A DNA stretch of 15,463 nt from JACMMS01 sp043772865. Its GTDB lineage: Bacteria > Pseudomonadota > Gammaproteobacteria > Burkholderiales > Methylophilaceae. Below, piece by piece: positions 6,418 through 13,375 of this stretch; position 1 is the stretch's first letter, and each line of letters begins with the position of its first letter. The position numbers were made by a program, and so were the translations under genes. The stretch covers positions 1 to 15,463 of the forward strand of contig JAYVFU010000066.1 of NCBI GenBank assembly GCA_043772865.1, written 5' to 3'. The notes under the pieces are model-generated. The model was not told the origin of the DNA. It worked only from the letters and a program-made list of their open reading frames with translations, and did no database searches.

Positions 6418-6440
6418 CAAAAAGCCCGCAACGGCGGGCT
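6418..6440 (-). terminator. Rho-independent terminator after the winged-helix-like gene
   Basis: On the minus strand AGCCCGC-CGTT-GCGGGCT is followed at once by TTTTT. The seven-base GC-rich stem and U-run make a strong terminator. It lies 108 bases beyond the stop of the 6548-7117 gene and separates it from the oriT-like segment. Confidence 0.85.
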
Positions 6441-6502
6441 AGAATTGCAATCCATAATTGACTTTATGGCTAACATGTATATATTAAATAACTTTAATAT
6501 AT

Positions 6503-6523
6503 GGGGGTGCAAAAAGCACCCCC
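6503..6523. other. Perfect GC-rich hairpin after the winged-helix-like gene
   Basis: GGGGGTGC-AAAAA-GCACCCCC has an eight-base stem 25 bases past the stop codon at 6548. Neither strand has a T-run after it, so it is not a classical terminator. It may protect the mRNA 3' end or assist the terminator at 6418-6440. Confidence 0.5.
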
Positions 6524-6547
6524 CTCAAAATGACGAGAACTCAGTAT

Positions 6548-7117
6548 TTATGTGGCTCTCCGACGTTCTTTAATTTCATGATTTTTAATGTAATCACCCA
6601 ATTCCCAGCGAGTTTTTGAGACGCCTAGGTTCTTCTGCATTTCTAAATTAAATAAAAGACCAGTGACTTCTTTTTTAGGCATGCCTTTTGATATCAGTTG
6701 AGACTCTAGCATTTTGTCTCGAACGTCTTGTGGGATGATTTTTCTGGTTGGCAGGTCGTAGTGAGCAGGTATCAACAATGTGAACGTGCTGAATCTACTC
6801 ATATTTTTACGCTGACCCGCTGTGCCAGTGCCCGGCCTATATTTTAAATAGCCTTTAGCCACTAAACTTTTGATGATCCGCTTTGGAGAACTATCGTCTT
6901 TATACTTCAATTTTTTAATCAAAACTGCATGTGGAGCCATCACTCTTATTTTTAATTGCCTAGCCTCAAAAACTTCTGGATAGCGAAGTTCTTCTAGGTG
7001 CTTGGCTCCGTTGTCCATCCAGAATATACATAACAATTTAAACAATGCCAGCTCTGGACGTGTCAAATTCTGGTCATTATCCATGCTTGCATAAAACTTT
7101 GTTTTGATAAAATCCAT
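6548..7117 (-). CDS. Winged-helix-like protein, possibly a replication or control protein, unknown function
   Basis: The product has 189 residues, basic, with no membrane segment. Residues 20-45 form a helix-rich block. Residues 76-113 look like a recognition helix and wing: SSPKRIIKSLVAKGYLKY, then a Gly/Thr-rich loop, then a strand SRFSTFTLLIP. A last helical part (about 150-189) ends KERRRAT. This suggests DNA binding, but I do not recognise the family. The ATG at 7117 has no good Shine-Dalgarno sequence: it follows directly on seven Ts and a long hairpin (7125-7173). The whole leader 7118-7212 looks like a regulatory RNA. That kind of leader is best known for plasmid rep genes, so a role in replication or copy control of the excised element is a reasonable but unproven idea. 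An alternative start is the ATG at 7084, which also lacks a ribosome site. The gene ends at a strong terminator. Confidence 0.7.
   Translation of the reverse strand: MDFIKTKFYASMDNDQNLTRPELALFKLLCIFWMDNGAKHLEELRYPEVFEARQLKIRVMAPHAVLIKKLKYKDDSSPKRIIKSLVAKGYLKYRPGTGTAGQRKNMSRFSTFTLLIPAHYDLPTRKIIPQDVRDKMLESQLISKGMPKKEVTGLLFNLEMQKNLGVSKTRWELGDYIKNHEIKERRRAT
7087..7113 (+). promoter_or_regulatory. Possible antisense promoter inside the start of the winged-helix-like gene
   Basis: On the plus strand TTGCAT (7087-7092) and TAAAAT (7108-7113) are 15 bases apart, and a TG before the second hexamer (7105-7106) gives an extended -10. A transcript starting near 7120 would run antisense through the leader hairpins. 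The spacing is short and no T-run terminator is obvious downstream, so this is tentative. Confidence 0.25.
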
Positions 7118-7173
7118 AAAAAAACTCGCCTATCGCGACTTCTTCCGACCAAGAAAGTTTAGCAATAGGCGAG
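7118..7173 (-). terminator. Long leader hairpin followed by T7, abutting the start codon (attenuator-like)
   Basis: On the minus strand, arms at 7162-7173 and 7125-7136 pair over 12 bases (11 Watson-Crick plus one G-U). An inner stem (7138-7144 with 7151-7158) carries a single bulged base. The apical loop is GGUCGG. Seven Ts (7118-7124) follow the hairpin, then the ATG of the downstream gene. This is the shape of an intrinsic terminator placed exactly where the ribosome site should be. It may act as an attenuator, or simply end int transcripts coming from 7419. Confidence 0.6.
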
Positions 7174-7185
7174 CGGGGAACACAT
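7159..7185 (-). CDS. Eight-codon leader mini-ORF (MCSPLAYC)
   Basis: On the minus strand an ATG at 7185 opens eight codons ending in TAA at 7159-7161. The last five sense codons (CCG CTC GCC TAT TGC) contain the 5' arm of the leader hairpin, and the stop follows that arm directly. A ribosome here would block the hairpin. The site before the ATG (TTGGATTC) is a weak Shine-Dalgarno, so translation is uncertain. Confidence 0.3.
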   Translation of the reverse strand: MCSPLAYC

Positions 7186-7191
7186 GAATCC

Positions 7192-7212
7192 AAGTTAATG
7201 GTCGGTTAACTT
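7192..7212 (-). ncRNA. Upstream leader hairpin with loop complementary to the terminator-hairpin loop
   Basis: A perfect seven-base inverted repeat AAGTTAA/TTAACTT encloses a seven-base loop. As minus-strand RNA the loop is CCGACCA, fully complementary to UGGUCGG at 7145-7151 in the apex of the next hairpin. The two could form a kissing complex or pseudoknot in the leader of the 6548-7117 gene. Confidence 0.45.
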
Positions 7213-7281
7213 TAAGTGGCAGCGCGGCCGAATTAGTTATGAATTAAGCAATAAATAAGTTAACCCACAATTTATTTTTAC

Positions 7282-7302
7282 TGTCAAAACCTTATACGTC
7301 AA
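7282..7302 (-). promoter_or_regulatory. Candidate -35 elements for the winged-helix-like gene leader
   Basis: On the minus strand TTGACG (7297-7302) and TTGACA (7282-7287) lie 15 bases apart, upstream of the leader hairpins. Each is a good -35 hexamer, but the -10 partners (TAAAAA near 7280 or TTAACT near 7260) are poor. The promoter is probably in this area, but its exact position is not fixed. Confidence 0.3.
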
Positions 7303-7331
7303 GATGTTTTTTTATGTGAATCATGATGTTA

Positions 7332-7359
7332 TCCGAACAATTCAACATAATTGTTCGGA
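7332..7359. repeat. Perfect 11-bp inverted repeat with 6-bp spacer
   Basis: TCCGAACAATT (7332-7342) and AATTGTTCGGA (7349-7359) surround CAACAT. It lies between the int stop and the promoter area of the winged-helix-like gene. No T-run follows on the minus strand, so it is more likely a protein-binding site than a terminator for int. The 11-6-11 geometry is the same as that of Xer dif sites, but the sequence does not match them. Confidence 0.55.
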
Positions 7360-7418
7360 CTTTTCAAGCTGCGTCTCGCTTCTTTAAATGTCAATAAGTA
7401 AACATTTATTTTTTATTA

Positions 7419-8708
7419 CTAGTTGAAAGTGTCAGCTTTTACCTTAAGTTGATTAAGATCTGGCGACCACCCGCAATATTGCTGCCAGTTGATTTTCATG
7501 ACTACATCGTCATGTATTTTCTGCAAGTTAAGTTCATTCCTGCCATATACTTTGTTGTGAGTCCCGCCGCCAGCGTCATGACCGACGAATTGACACCGTG
7601 CTTCAAAATCAACGCCAGCTTGCTTTAGGTGGTCTACTAGAGTCGATCTAAACGAATGGAATACTTTGTATTCACCGTCAAGATTAATTCGCTTCTTGAG
7701 CTTCGTATACCACTTGCTAACAGTAGCTCCAGCGCCGTTTTGATTGTGTGATTTAATCTCAAACAAGAAGACCTTATTTAAATCGCGTCTAGACGCCACA
7801 AAGTCCAAAAGACCAAGAGTAATTAAGTCAGTAGGAATCGGAATAGTGCGTCTAGACGCCAATGTCTTAGTACCTTCGAGTTTCATGGCTTTAACGCCAT
7901 TCTTCTCAATAAACCCGTCCGTTTTCAAGCTGGCTATTTCAGATATACGCGCGCCAGTGTAAAGACCTAAAAGCGGAATCCAGAACTGCCAAGCTTCTGC
8001 TGCATTACTAGGCAAGCTATCAAAGATTAGCTTTAGATCACTAGACGAGTAATAGTCCCAGTTTTCACCCTTTGCCGCCACGGTGAGTGTGAGTGGGGCA
8101 GGTGCATATTTACGCTTTTTATCGCTTGCCCAGCCAATGAAGCCACGAATGAAAGTTAAGTCACGCTTTGCTGTGGTTGCAGCAACGCTTTCAAGTCTAG
8201 GGATGAGCCATTTATCCTCAATAACTTCATCACTAAGAAGATGCATGTTGAAGGTGCCACCAAGTTTCTTTGCTAAGTCTGAGAGTGTGCTCTCAGCCAT
8301 TCGCTGCGTTTTAAGAGCTATATTACACTTCGCTAGTACTGGCGAATACTCAAGTACCGCCTCGCCCAAAGTCTTGGTAAGCCTGTTTTGAATATTGCTT
8401 TTGTAAGTGTCTTGAGGTTGTCTAGACTCAGCCATGATCTTCACAGCTTCGAGTGCGCTAGCGCGGTCTTCTGGCGTGTTTTCGGTCTGAATTTTAAGCT
8501 TATCGCCTTCAATTTCGAGCGTCCAGCTTTTGATTTTGGTTGGGTCAATCGTCATTTGCGAAAGTGTAGCACGAGCAACCTCAGCGGCTAATCTTGCAGT
8601 TGCTAAATCTTTAGTTTTAAGTGATATGCGACGATCTGAACCATTGCGCTGAAATCTCAGGAAATAATAACCGCTTGGCGCTTTTTGAAGATTTGCTGTG
8701 TTTGACAT
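7419..8708 (-). CDS. int: Tyrosine recombinase (integrase) of the element
   Basis: The 429-residue protein has the full tyrosine-recombinase set: Arg in TGARISE (R254), a Lys in the LEGTKT turn (about 281), HSFR (H351, R354), His in VGHD (H377) and the nucleophile in KVYGR (Y388). Residues 1-50 form an arm-binding-like start (YYFLRFQRNGSDRRISL), and about 105-200 a SAM-like core-binding domain. The enzyme joins the element to the chromosome and, with a directionality factor, excises it; no such factor is evident nearby. It lies 85 bases after the 3' end of tRNA-Glu and reads away from it, the usual place of an island integrase. There is no clear Shine-Dalgarno before the ATG at 8708. Two AGTACCGA repeats lie 14 and 26 bases upstream of the start codon, where a bound integrase could repress its own gene. 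Confidence 0.93.
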   Translation of the reverse strand: MSNTANLQKAPSGYYFLRFQRNGSDRRISLKTKDLATARLAAEVARATLSQMTIDPTKIKSWTLEIEGDKLKIQTENTPEDRASALEAVKIMAESRQPQDTYKSNIQNRLTKTLGEAVLEYSPVLAKCNIALKTQRMAESTLSDLAKKLGGTFNMHLLSDEVIEDKWLIPRLESVAATTAKRDLTFIRGFIGWASDKKRKYAPAPLTLTVAAKGENWDYYSSSDLKLIFDSLPSNAAEAWQFWIPLLGLYTGARISEIASLKTDGFIEKNGVKAMKLEGTKTLASRRTIPIPTDLITLGLLDFVASRRDLNKVFLFEIKSHNQNGAGATVSKWYTKLKKRINLDGEYKVFHSFRSTLVDHLKQAGVDFEARCQFVGHDAGGGTHNKVYGRNELNLQKIHDDVVMKINWQQYCGWSPDLNQLKVKADTFN

Positions 8709-8721
8709 TAGTTAAATGATC

Positions 8722-8741
8722 AGTACCGAAATAAGTACCGA
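8722..8741 (+). other. Two AGTACCGA repeats, possible recombinase arm sites at the int end
   Basis: AGTACCGA occurs at 8722-8729 and 8734-8741, 12 bases apart, between the int start codon and tRNA-Glu. The longer match ATCAGTACCGA is shared with the copy at 801-811. The position and spacing fit arm-type sites, which is inference. Confidence 0.4.
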
Positions 8742-8767
8742 TTTTTGACATTTACTAACGTTTTTGT

Positions 8768-8793
8768 GAAAAAGTCATATAAATCAATGACTT
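8768..8793 (-). terminator. Intrinsic terminator of the tRNA-Ala/tRNA-Glu operon
   Basis: On the minus strand AAGTCAT (8787-8793) pairs with ATGACTT (8772-8778) around an eight-base loop, with a T-run after it. The stem begins with the last base of tRNA-Glu. It is AT-rich and only seven bases long, so probably moderate in strength. Confidence 0.6.
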
Positions 8794-8868
8794 GGCGTCC
8801 CCACGGGGATTCGAACCCCGGTCGCCTCCGTGAAAGGGAGGTGTCCTAGGCCTCTAGACGATGGGGAC
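8793..8868 (-). tRNA. tRNA-Glu (anticodon TTC)
   Basis: A 76-base cloverleaf starts GTCCCCATCG and ends GGGGACGCCA, with encoded CCA. The anticodon loop CTTTCAC reads TTC, and the T-arm holds GGTTCGAATCC. The acceptor stem GTCCCCA pairs with TGGGGAC. It follows tRNA-Ala in the same direction, 89 bases downstream. The integrated element begins at or just after its 3' end, which makes the 3' half the probable attachment site. Confidence 0.97.
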
Positions 8869-8957
8869 CTAAGAAAATTACAACAACAGAATTTTACTAC
8901 ATTTACCGCATTATACTAAGTAACATTTAAAACAATTTACTCAGTTTCTTTACAACT

Positions 8958-9033
<76 letters not shown>

Positions 9034-9094
9034 AAACCTACCTCATGCTTACGACTACTTTTAAAGCATTTCGCCCTTGTTGTAGCGAGGCGCA

Positions 9095-9123
9095 ATATTA
9101 ATAAGGCTTAAGCCTATTGTCAA
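9095..9123 (-). promoter_or_regulatory. Strong sigma-70 promoter of the tRNA operon
   Basis: On the minus strand there is a perfect TTGACA (9118-9123), a 17-base spacer and TAATAT (9095-9100). A GC-rich stretch (TGCGCCTCGC) follows the -10, the kind of discriminator that makes stable-RNA promoters sensitive to the stringent response. Transcription would start near 9088, about 55 bases before tRNA-Ala. Confidence 0.8.
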
Positions 9124-9167
9124 TGCTTTTTCTTGGAATATCGTTAAATTGCATCACAATTGTACAA

Positions 9168-9626
9168 TTAGCCGCGAATATTTGGATAAGCACTTCCATG
9201 GCTACCAAATTGCGTTAAATCAACAAGTGGTAAGGGCTGCCAACCGCTTTTTCTGTGTTCTGCAATTACATTGGTAAATATACCGCCACGTACATAAAAT
9301 TTAGCTGTTAGGCGCATAAACTTGGGTTGAATGGCTGCCACTAAGTCATCTAAAATTCTATTAGTCACTGCTTCATGAAAACAGCCTTCATCACGGAATG
9401 ACCATGTGTAAAGTTTTAAGCTTTTAAGTTCTACGCATAATGCATCTGGAATGTAATCTAAATACAAAACCGCAAAATCTGGCTGACCCGTTTTTGGGCA
9501 TAAACAAGTGAACTCGGGGATTTCCATATGAATATGAAAATCTCGTTGTAAATTGGGGTTTGGAAACGTTTCTAAGGTTTTAGTAGGCTGTGCTGTAGGT
9601 TGGCTACCAATAGAGTGTGTTGACAT
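9168..9626 (-). CDS. queF: NADPH-dependent 7-cyano-7-deazaguanine reductase (preQ0 reductase)
   Basis: This enzyme reduces the nitrile of preQ0 to the amine of preQ1, a late step before queuosine insertion into tRNAs with GUN anticodons. The 152-residue length fits the short, single-domain class of QueF. The catalytic Cys (C43) sits in CPKTGQPDFA with the partner Asp (D50), the QueF substrate-binding block reads ELKSLKLY (67-73), and FHE (83-85) follows in place. The first 20 residues are variable. The ATG at 9626 lacks a strong ribosome site. It lies between the tRNA promoter and the divergent smc gene and is transcribed away from smc; the 114-base gap between them is AT-rich and must hold both promoters. 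Confidence 0.95.
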   Translation of the reverse strand: MSTHSIGSQPTAQPTKTLETFPNPNLQRDFHIHMEIPEFTCLCPKTGQPDFAVLYLDYIPDALCVELKSLKLYTWSFRDEGCFHEAVTNRILDDLVAAIQPKFMRLTAKFYVRGGIFTNVIAEHRKSGWQPLPLVDLTQFGSHGSAYPNIRG

Positions 9627-9740
9627 GATGTTGAGGCTTTTACAAAAAAAACGTTATTATACTATTTAAAAATTTTAGCTAAAAATTTCTTCAATTAAAT
9701 TTTAACAGTCTTAACTTTAATATAAGGCGCTTTATTCAAT

Positions 9741-12700
9741 TTGCGTTTAACTCACCTCAAATTAGCTGGTTTTAAATCATTTGTTGATGCGACTACTTTG
9801 CATATACATGGTCAGCGTGTGGGCGTAGTAGGGCCTAACGGTTGTGGCAAATCTAACGTGATGGAGTCAGTACGTTGGGTATTGGGTGAGTCTAGCGCCA
9901 AGGAAATGCGCGGCGATTCAATGGATGCCGTCATTTTTAACGGCTCTGGTAACCGTAAAGCCATTTCGCGAGCCAGTGTAGAACTAATATTTGATAATAG
10001 TTTGGGCGGTGCAGCTGGGAGCTGGTCGCAATATGCTGAGATTTCTGTAAAACGAGTCATTGAACGCGATAAAGGTTCTACTTATTACATTAACAATAGT
10101 GTGGTACGGCGGCGCGATGTAGCAGATTTATTTCTTGGAACTGGCTTAGGCGGTCGCGCTTATGCCATTATCGGCCAGAATACAATTAACAAAATTGTAG
10201 AAGCTAAGCCCGAAGAAATGCGCATTTTTTTAGAAGAAGCAGCGGGCATTAGTAAATATAAAGAGCGCCGTAAAGAAACCGAGCTAAGGCTGCGTGACAC
10301 GCGTGAAAACTTAACCCGTGTCGAAGATATTTTACGTGAGTTATCTAAGCAAATTACTCGATTATCCTCGCAAGCGCTTGTTACTGAGCAATATCATCGC
10401 TTACAGGCAGGGTTAAAGTTATGCCAAGGCCAGTTTTGGCTAGTAAAAAAACGAGATGGTGGCATTCAGTGGGATAAGTCACAGCGACAGGTTGAAAAAC
10501 TGGTTAATGATTTAGAAGGGCAGATGGCGAGTTTACGTAGTAGCGAATCGTTATTGGAAACGATGCGCCAAGCGCACTTTAATGCAACTGATGCAGTAAA
10601 CACCGCACAAGGTCGATACTACGAGGTGAACGCAGAGGTTTCTAACCTTGAGCAACAGGTACGCACGACAACAGAAGCGCGCGAACGTGTGCAACTACAG
10701 TTACAACAACTAGTGGCTTTAATTGAAAAAAATCTAACTCAGACGGTTAATTTAGAACAAAACCTAATGCAACTACAAGCAGAGCAATTGCAAGTAGAAG
10801 CTGTTTCAATGAAATCACAAAGTTTACTAATGGAAGCACAACTTGCGTTACCGGCCGCAGAAAGTGCGTTTCATCAAGCTTCTGCGGAGTTTAGCAAAAG
10901 CCAGTTTTCGTTGACTGAACTTGAGCAAGATACTCGGCTGAACCATGCAAGTCTGCAGCACCTCGCACAAAATATAAATGAATTAAAGCAACGATTATTG
11001 CGTTATACGCAAGAGTTGGCGAATTTAAGTATGCCCGCCACTAATGAGCTTAATCAGAAACAGTTACAGCTAGCGTCTTTGCAAGCTACTATTGTGCAAC
11101 AAGAGCAACAGGCGAGTGAATGCCTAATAATAGAGCAAACTCATCAGCAGGCTATGTTTAAACAACGTGATGTCTACTCACAGGCGCAACGTAATTTAAA
11201 TTTACTCGAAGCCGAAATAGCTACATTTAATAAAATCCAACTAGCGGCTGAGCAGTTATTAGGTGGTGAAGCCAAACTTAAAGATTGGCTTAAACAACAT
11301 CATTTAGATAACAAAACGCGACTTTGGCAAAAAATAAGTGTTAAAACACCTTGGGCAAATGCTTTAGAGGCTGTGCTAGGTTCGAAATTAAACGCGTTAG
11401 TTGATGTTGATATCAATAATTTGAATTTGAGTGTTCAGCCACCAGCAGCTTTGGTGCTTATGATTAACTATACTAATTTTGCAGTACATTTAAATAGCTC
11501 ACCATCTGAAATTGCTGCTCAATTGCAGCCAATCACCTCAGTATTAGAGCTTGTAGCACCTGAATTAAGTGCTGAGTTGGAGCGTCTTTTGGCTGGCGTC
11601 TATTTATTAGAAACTCACGACGATCCACAAGTTTTGATGAAAAAACTGGATAAAGGTGAGTCTTTAGTGAATGTAAAAGGCGATATATTTACCCAGCAAC
11701 ATATTATTTTTAATGCTGGATCTGCGGATAAATCAACTGAAGGTATGCTGCAAGGTGTATTGGCACGTAAAAAACAATTGCTTGACCTGCAGTTACAACT
11801 ACCAGATATCCAGCTAACGATGAATAAAGCACAACTGGCTCTACAACAAACTGAAGCGAAGTTACAAGCGGCGAAACAGCAGCAGCAAGTTATTTCAACC
11901 AACTTTAAAGTAACTACACAACAAGCACACCAACTAAATTTAGAGTTGCAACGCTTAAAACAACAGCAACAACATGCAATAGATAGGCAGAGCGCTATAG
12001 AACGCGATATAGAAAATACCGAGCAGAAATTGGCTGAGCTTACTCGATATCAACAAGATAAAAAAAGTTTGCTTACGGATTCAGCTATGCAAACGAAAGA
12101 GTTGCAATCAGCTAAACATAAAACTGAGACTATTAAGCAACAGGCAAGTAGTACTTTAAATGCGGCAAGACTAGCCGTGCAACAAGCTGAAAAATCTCAT
12201 CAAGAATATGGTTTTGATTTAAAGTTAAAAAACAATAATATCAATGAGTTAAAAAATAGATTGCAAGTAATTAATGAAGAAAAACAATCATTACTAATGC
12301 GTCATGCAGAAGCAGAAAGTACACTCAAGGCCACAAAAATGGAAACATTGAAAACTAATTTAGCACTAGCACTTGATATAAAACAACAACGTGAGTTGGC
12401 TTTAGTTACTGCGCGTAACAATTTAACTGAATGTGAAAAGAATTTACAAGCACAAGAACGGCAACGCTTGCAGAACGAACAGCAGTTATACCCTTTACGT
12501 GATAAGTTAGAGCAGGCTAGGTTGAGCGAGCAGCAAGCAAGGCTTTATTTTAAGCAGTGTCAGCACGAATTAATAAACAATGGTTTAAGTGAGGCAGTTT
12601 TAACTGTAGGGCTTGCAGAAAATACTAAGGCTAATGATTTAGAACACAAAACACACCGTTTACAGGCTGAAATAAGCGATTTAGGTGCGGTTAATTTAGC

Positions 12701-13292
12701 GGCTATACAAGAGTTGGCTACTGAGCAAACGCGAAAAGACTATTTAGATAGCCAGTCTCAAGACTTAATTGAAGCAAGTAATACTTTAGAAAGTGCTATT
12801 AGCAAAATAGATAAGGAAACACGAGGCAGGCTGCAAGCGACGTTTGATGAGGCTAACAGGCATTTTGATACACTGTTCAAAACCTTATTTAACGGTGGCC
12901 AAGCTAAATTAGAGTTGCTGGGTGATGAGATTTTAGATACTGGCATGCAAGTATTTGCACAGCCACCAGGTAAAAAGAACAGTACAATTCACTTATTATC
13001 TGGTGGAGAAAAAGCGTTAACCGCATTAGCCTTAGTATTTGCGTTATTTAAACTAAATCCAGCACCATTTTGTCTGATGGATGAAGTTGATGCACCGCTG
13101 GATGATAGTAATACAGAGCGCTTTTGTGAAATGGTGAAGAAAATGTCGGAAAAAACACAGTTTTTATTTGTGAGTCATAATAAAATCACGATGGAAATGG
13201 CACAACAACTGATTGGTGTCACTATGCAAGAATCAGGTGTATCGCGTATTGTTGAGGTTGATGTTGATGCCGCGATGCAAATGAGTAGTTAA
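9741..13292 (+). CDS. smc: Chromosome partition protein SMC, TTG start
   Basis: The 1183-residue protein has the standard SMC layout: MRLxxLKLAGFKSF and Walker A GPNGCGKS (31-38), a long coiled coil, a hinge near the middle (about 505-640), a second coiled coil rich in Gln/Leu/Lys, then the ABC signature LLSGGEK (S1087-G1088-G1089) and Walker B CLMDEVDAPLDD (D1114, E1115). SMC dimers, with ScpA and ScpB, load at parS and organise the chromosome. The start must be the TTG at 9741: a stop lies in frame at 9723-9725 and no ATG or GTG occurs before the conserved MRL block. AAGG at 9724-9727 is too far away (13 bases) to be an ideal ribosome site, so translation may be kept low. zipA and ligA follow in the same direction, probably as one operon. 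Confidence 0.96.
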   Translation: MRLTHLKLAGFKSFVDATTLHIHGQRVGVVGPNGCGKSNVMESVRWVLGESSAKEMRGDSMDAVIFNGSGNRKAISRASVELIFDNSLGGAAGSWSQYAEISVKRVIERDKGSTYYINNSVVRRRDVADLFLGTGLGGRAYAIIGQNTINKIVEAKPEEMRIFLEEAAGISKYKERRKETELRLRDTRENLTRVEDILRELSKQITRLSSQALVTEQYHRLQAGLKLCQGQFWLVKKRDGGIQWDKSQRQVEKLVNDLEGQMASLRSSESLLETMRQAHFNATDAVNTAQGRYYEVNAEVSNLEQQVRTTTEARERVQLQLQQLVALIEKNLTQTVNLEQNLMQLQAEQLQVEAVSMKSQSLLMEAQLALPAAESAFHQASAEFSKSQFSLTELEQDTRLNHASLQHLAQNINELKQRLLRYTQELANLSMPATNELNQKQLQLASLQATIVQQEQQASECLIIEQTHQQAMFKQRDVYSQAQRNLNLLEAEIATFNKIQLAAEQLLGGEAKLKDWLKQHHLDNKTRLWQKISVKTPWANALEAVLGSKLNALVDVDINNLNLSVQPPAALVLMINYTNFAVHLNSSPSEIAAQLQPITSVLELVAPELSAELERLLAGVYLLETHDDPQVLMKKLDKGESLVNVKGDIFTQQHIIFNAGSADKSTEGMLQGVLARKKQLLDLQLQLPDIQLTMNKAQLALQQTEAKLQAAKQQQQVISTNFKVTTQQAHQLNLELQRLKQQQQHAIDRQSAIERDIENTEQKLAELTRYQQDKKSLLTDSAMQTKELQSAKHKTETIKQQASSTLNAARLAVQQAEKSHQEYGFDLKLKNNNINELKNRLQVINEEKQSLLMRHAEAESTLKATKMETLKTNLALALDIKQQRELALVTARNNLTECEKNLQAQERQRLQNEQQLYPLRDKLEQARLSEQQARLYFKQCQHELINNGLSEAVLTVGLAENTKANDLEHKTHRLQAEISDLGAVNLAAIQELATEQTRKDYLDSQSQDLIEASNTLESAISKIDKETRGRLQATFDEANRHFDTLFKTLFNGGQAKLELLGDEILDTGMQVFAQPPGKKNSTIHLLSGGEKALTALALVFALFKLNPAPFCLMDEVDAPLDDSNTERFCEMVKKMSEKTQFLFVSHNKITMEMAQQLIGVTMQESGVSRIVEVDVDAAMQMSS

Positions 13293-13375
13293 ATAGTGAT
13301 TGATATTTAAATAAAAATAACTAGTAATATCAATTGATTAGAGCAGTTATATACTGGTAATTAAGAGAACATTTT

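Noticed and set aside
6330..6512. 60-residue minus-strand reading frame with several Cys
   Set aside because: It runs through the terminator stem and the oriT-like inverted repeats, has no ribosome site, and its composition looks like chance translation of palindromes.
7332..7359. dif-like XerCD site from the 11-6-11 geometry
   Set aside because: The half-sites do not match the conserved Xer arms (no TTATGTTAAAT-like half), so only the spacing agrees.
13300..13333. Eight-base inverted repeat between smc and zipA as a terminator
   Set aside because: It is AT-rich with an 18-base loop and no T-run, and smc-zipA-ligA look co-transcribed.
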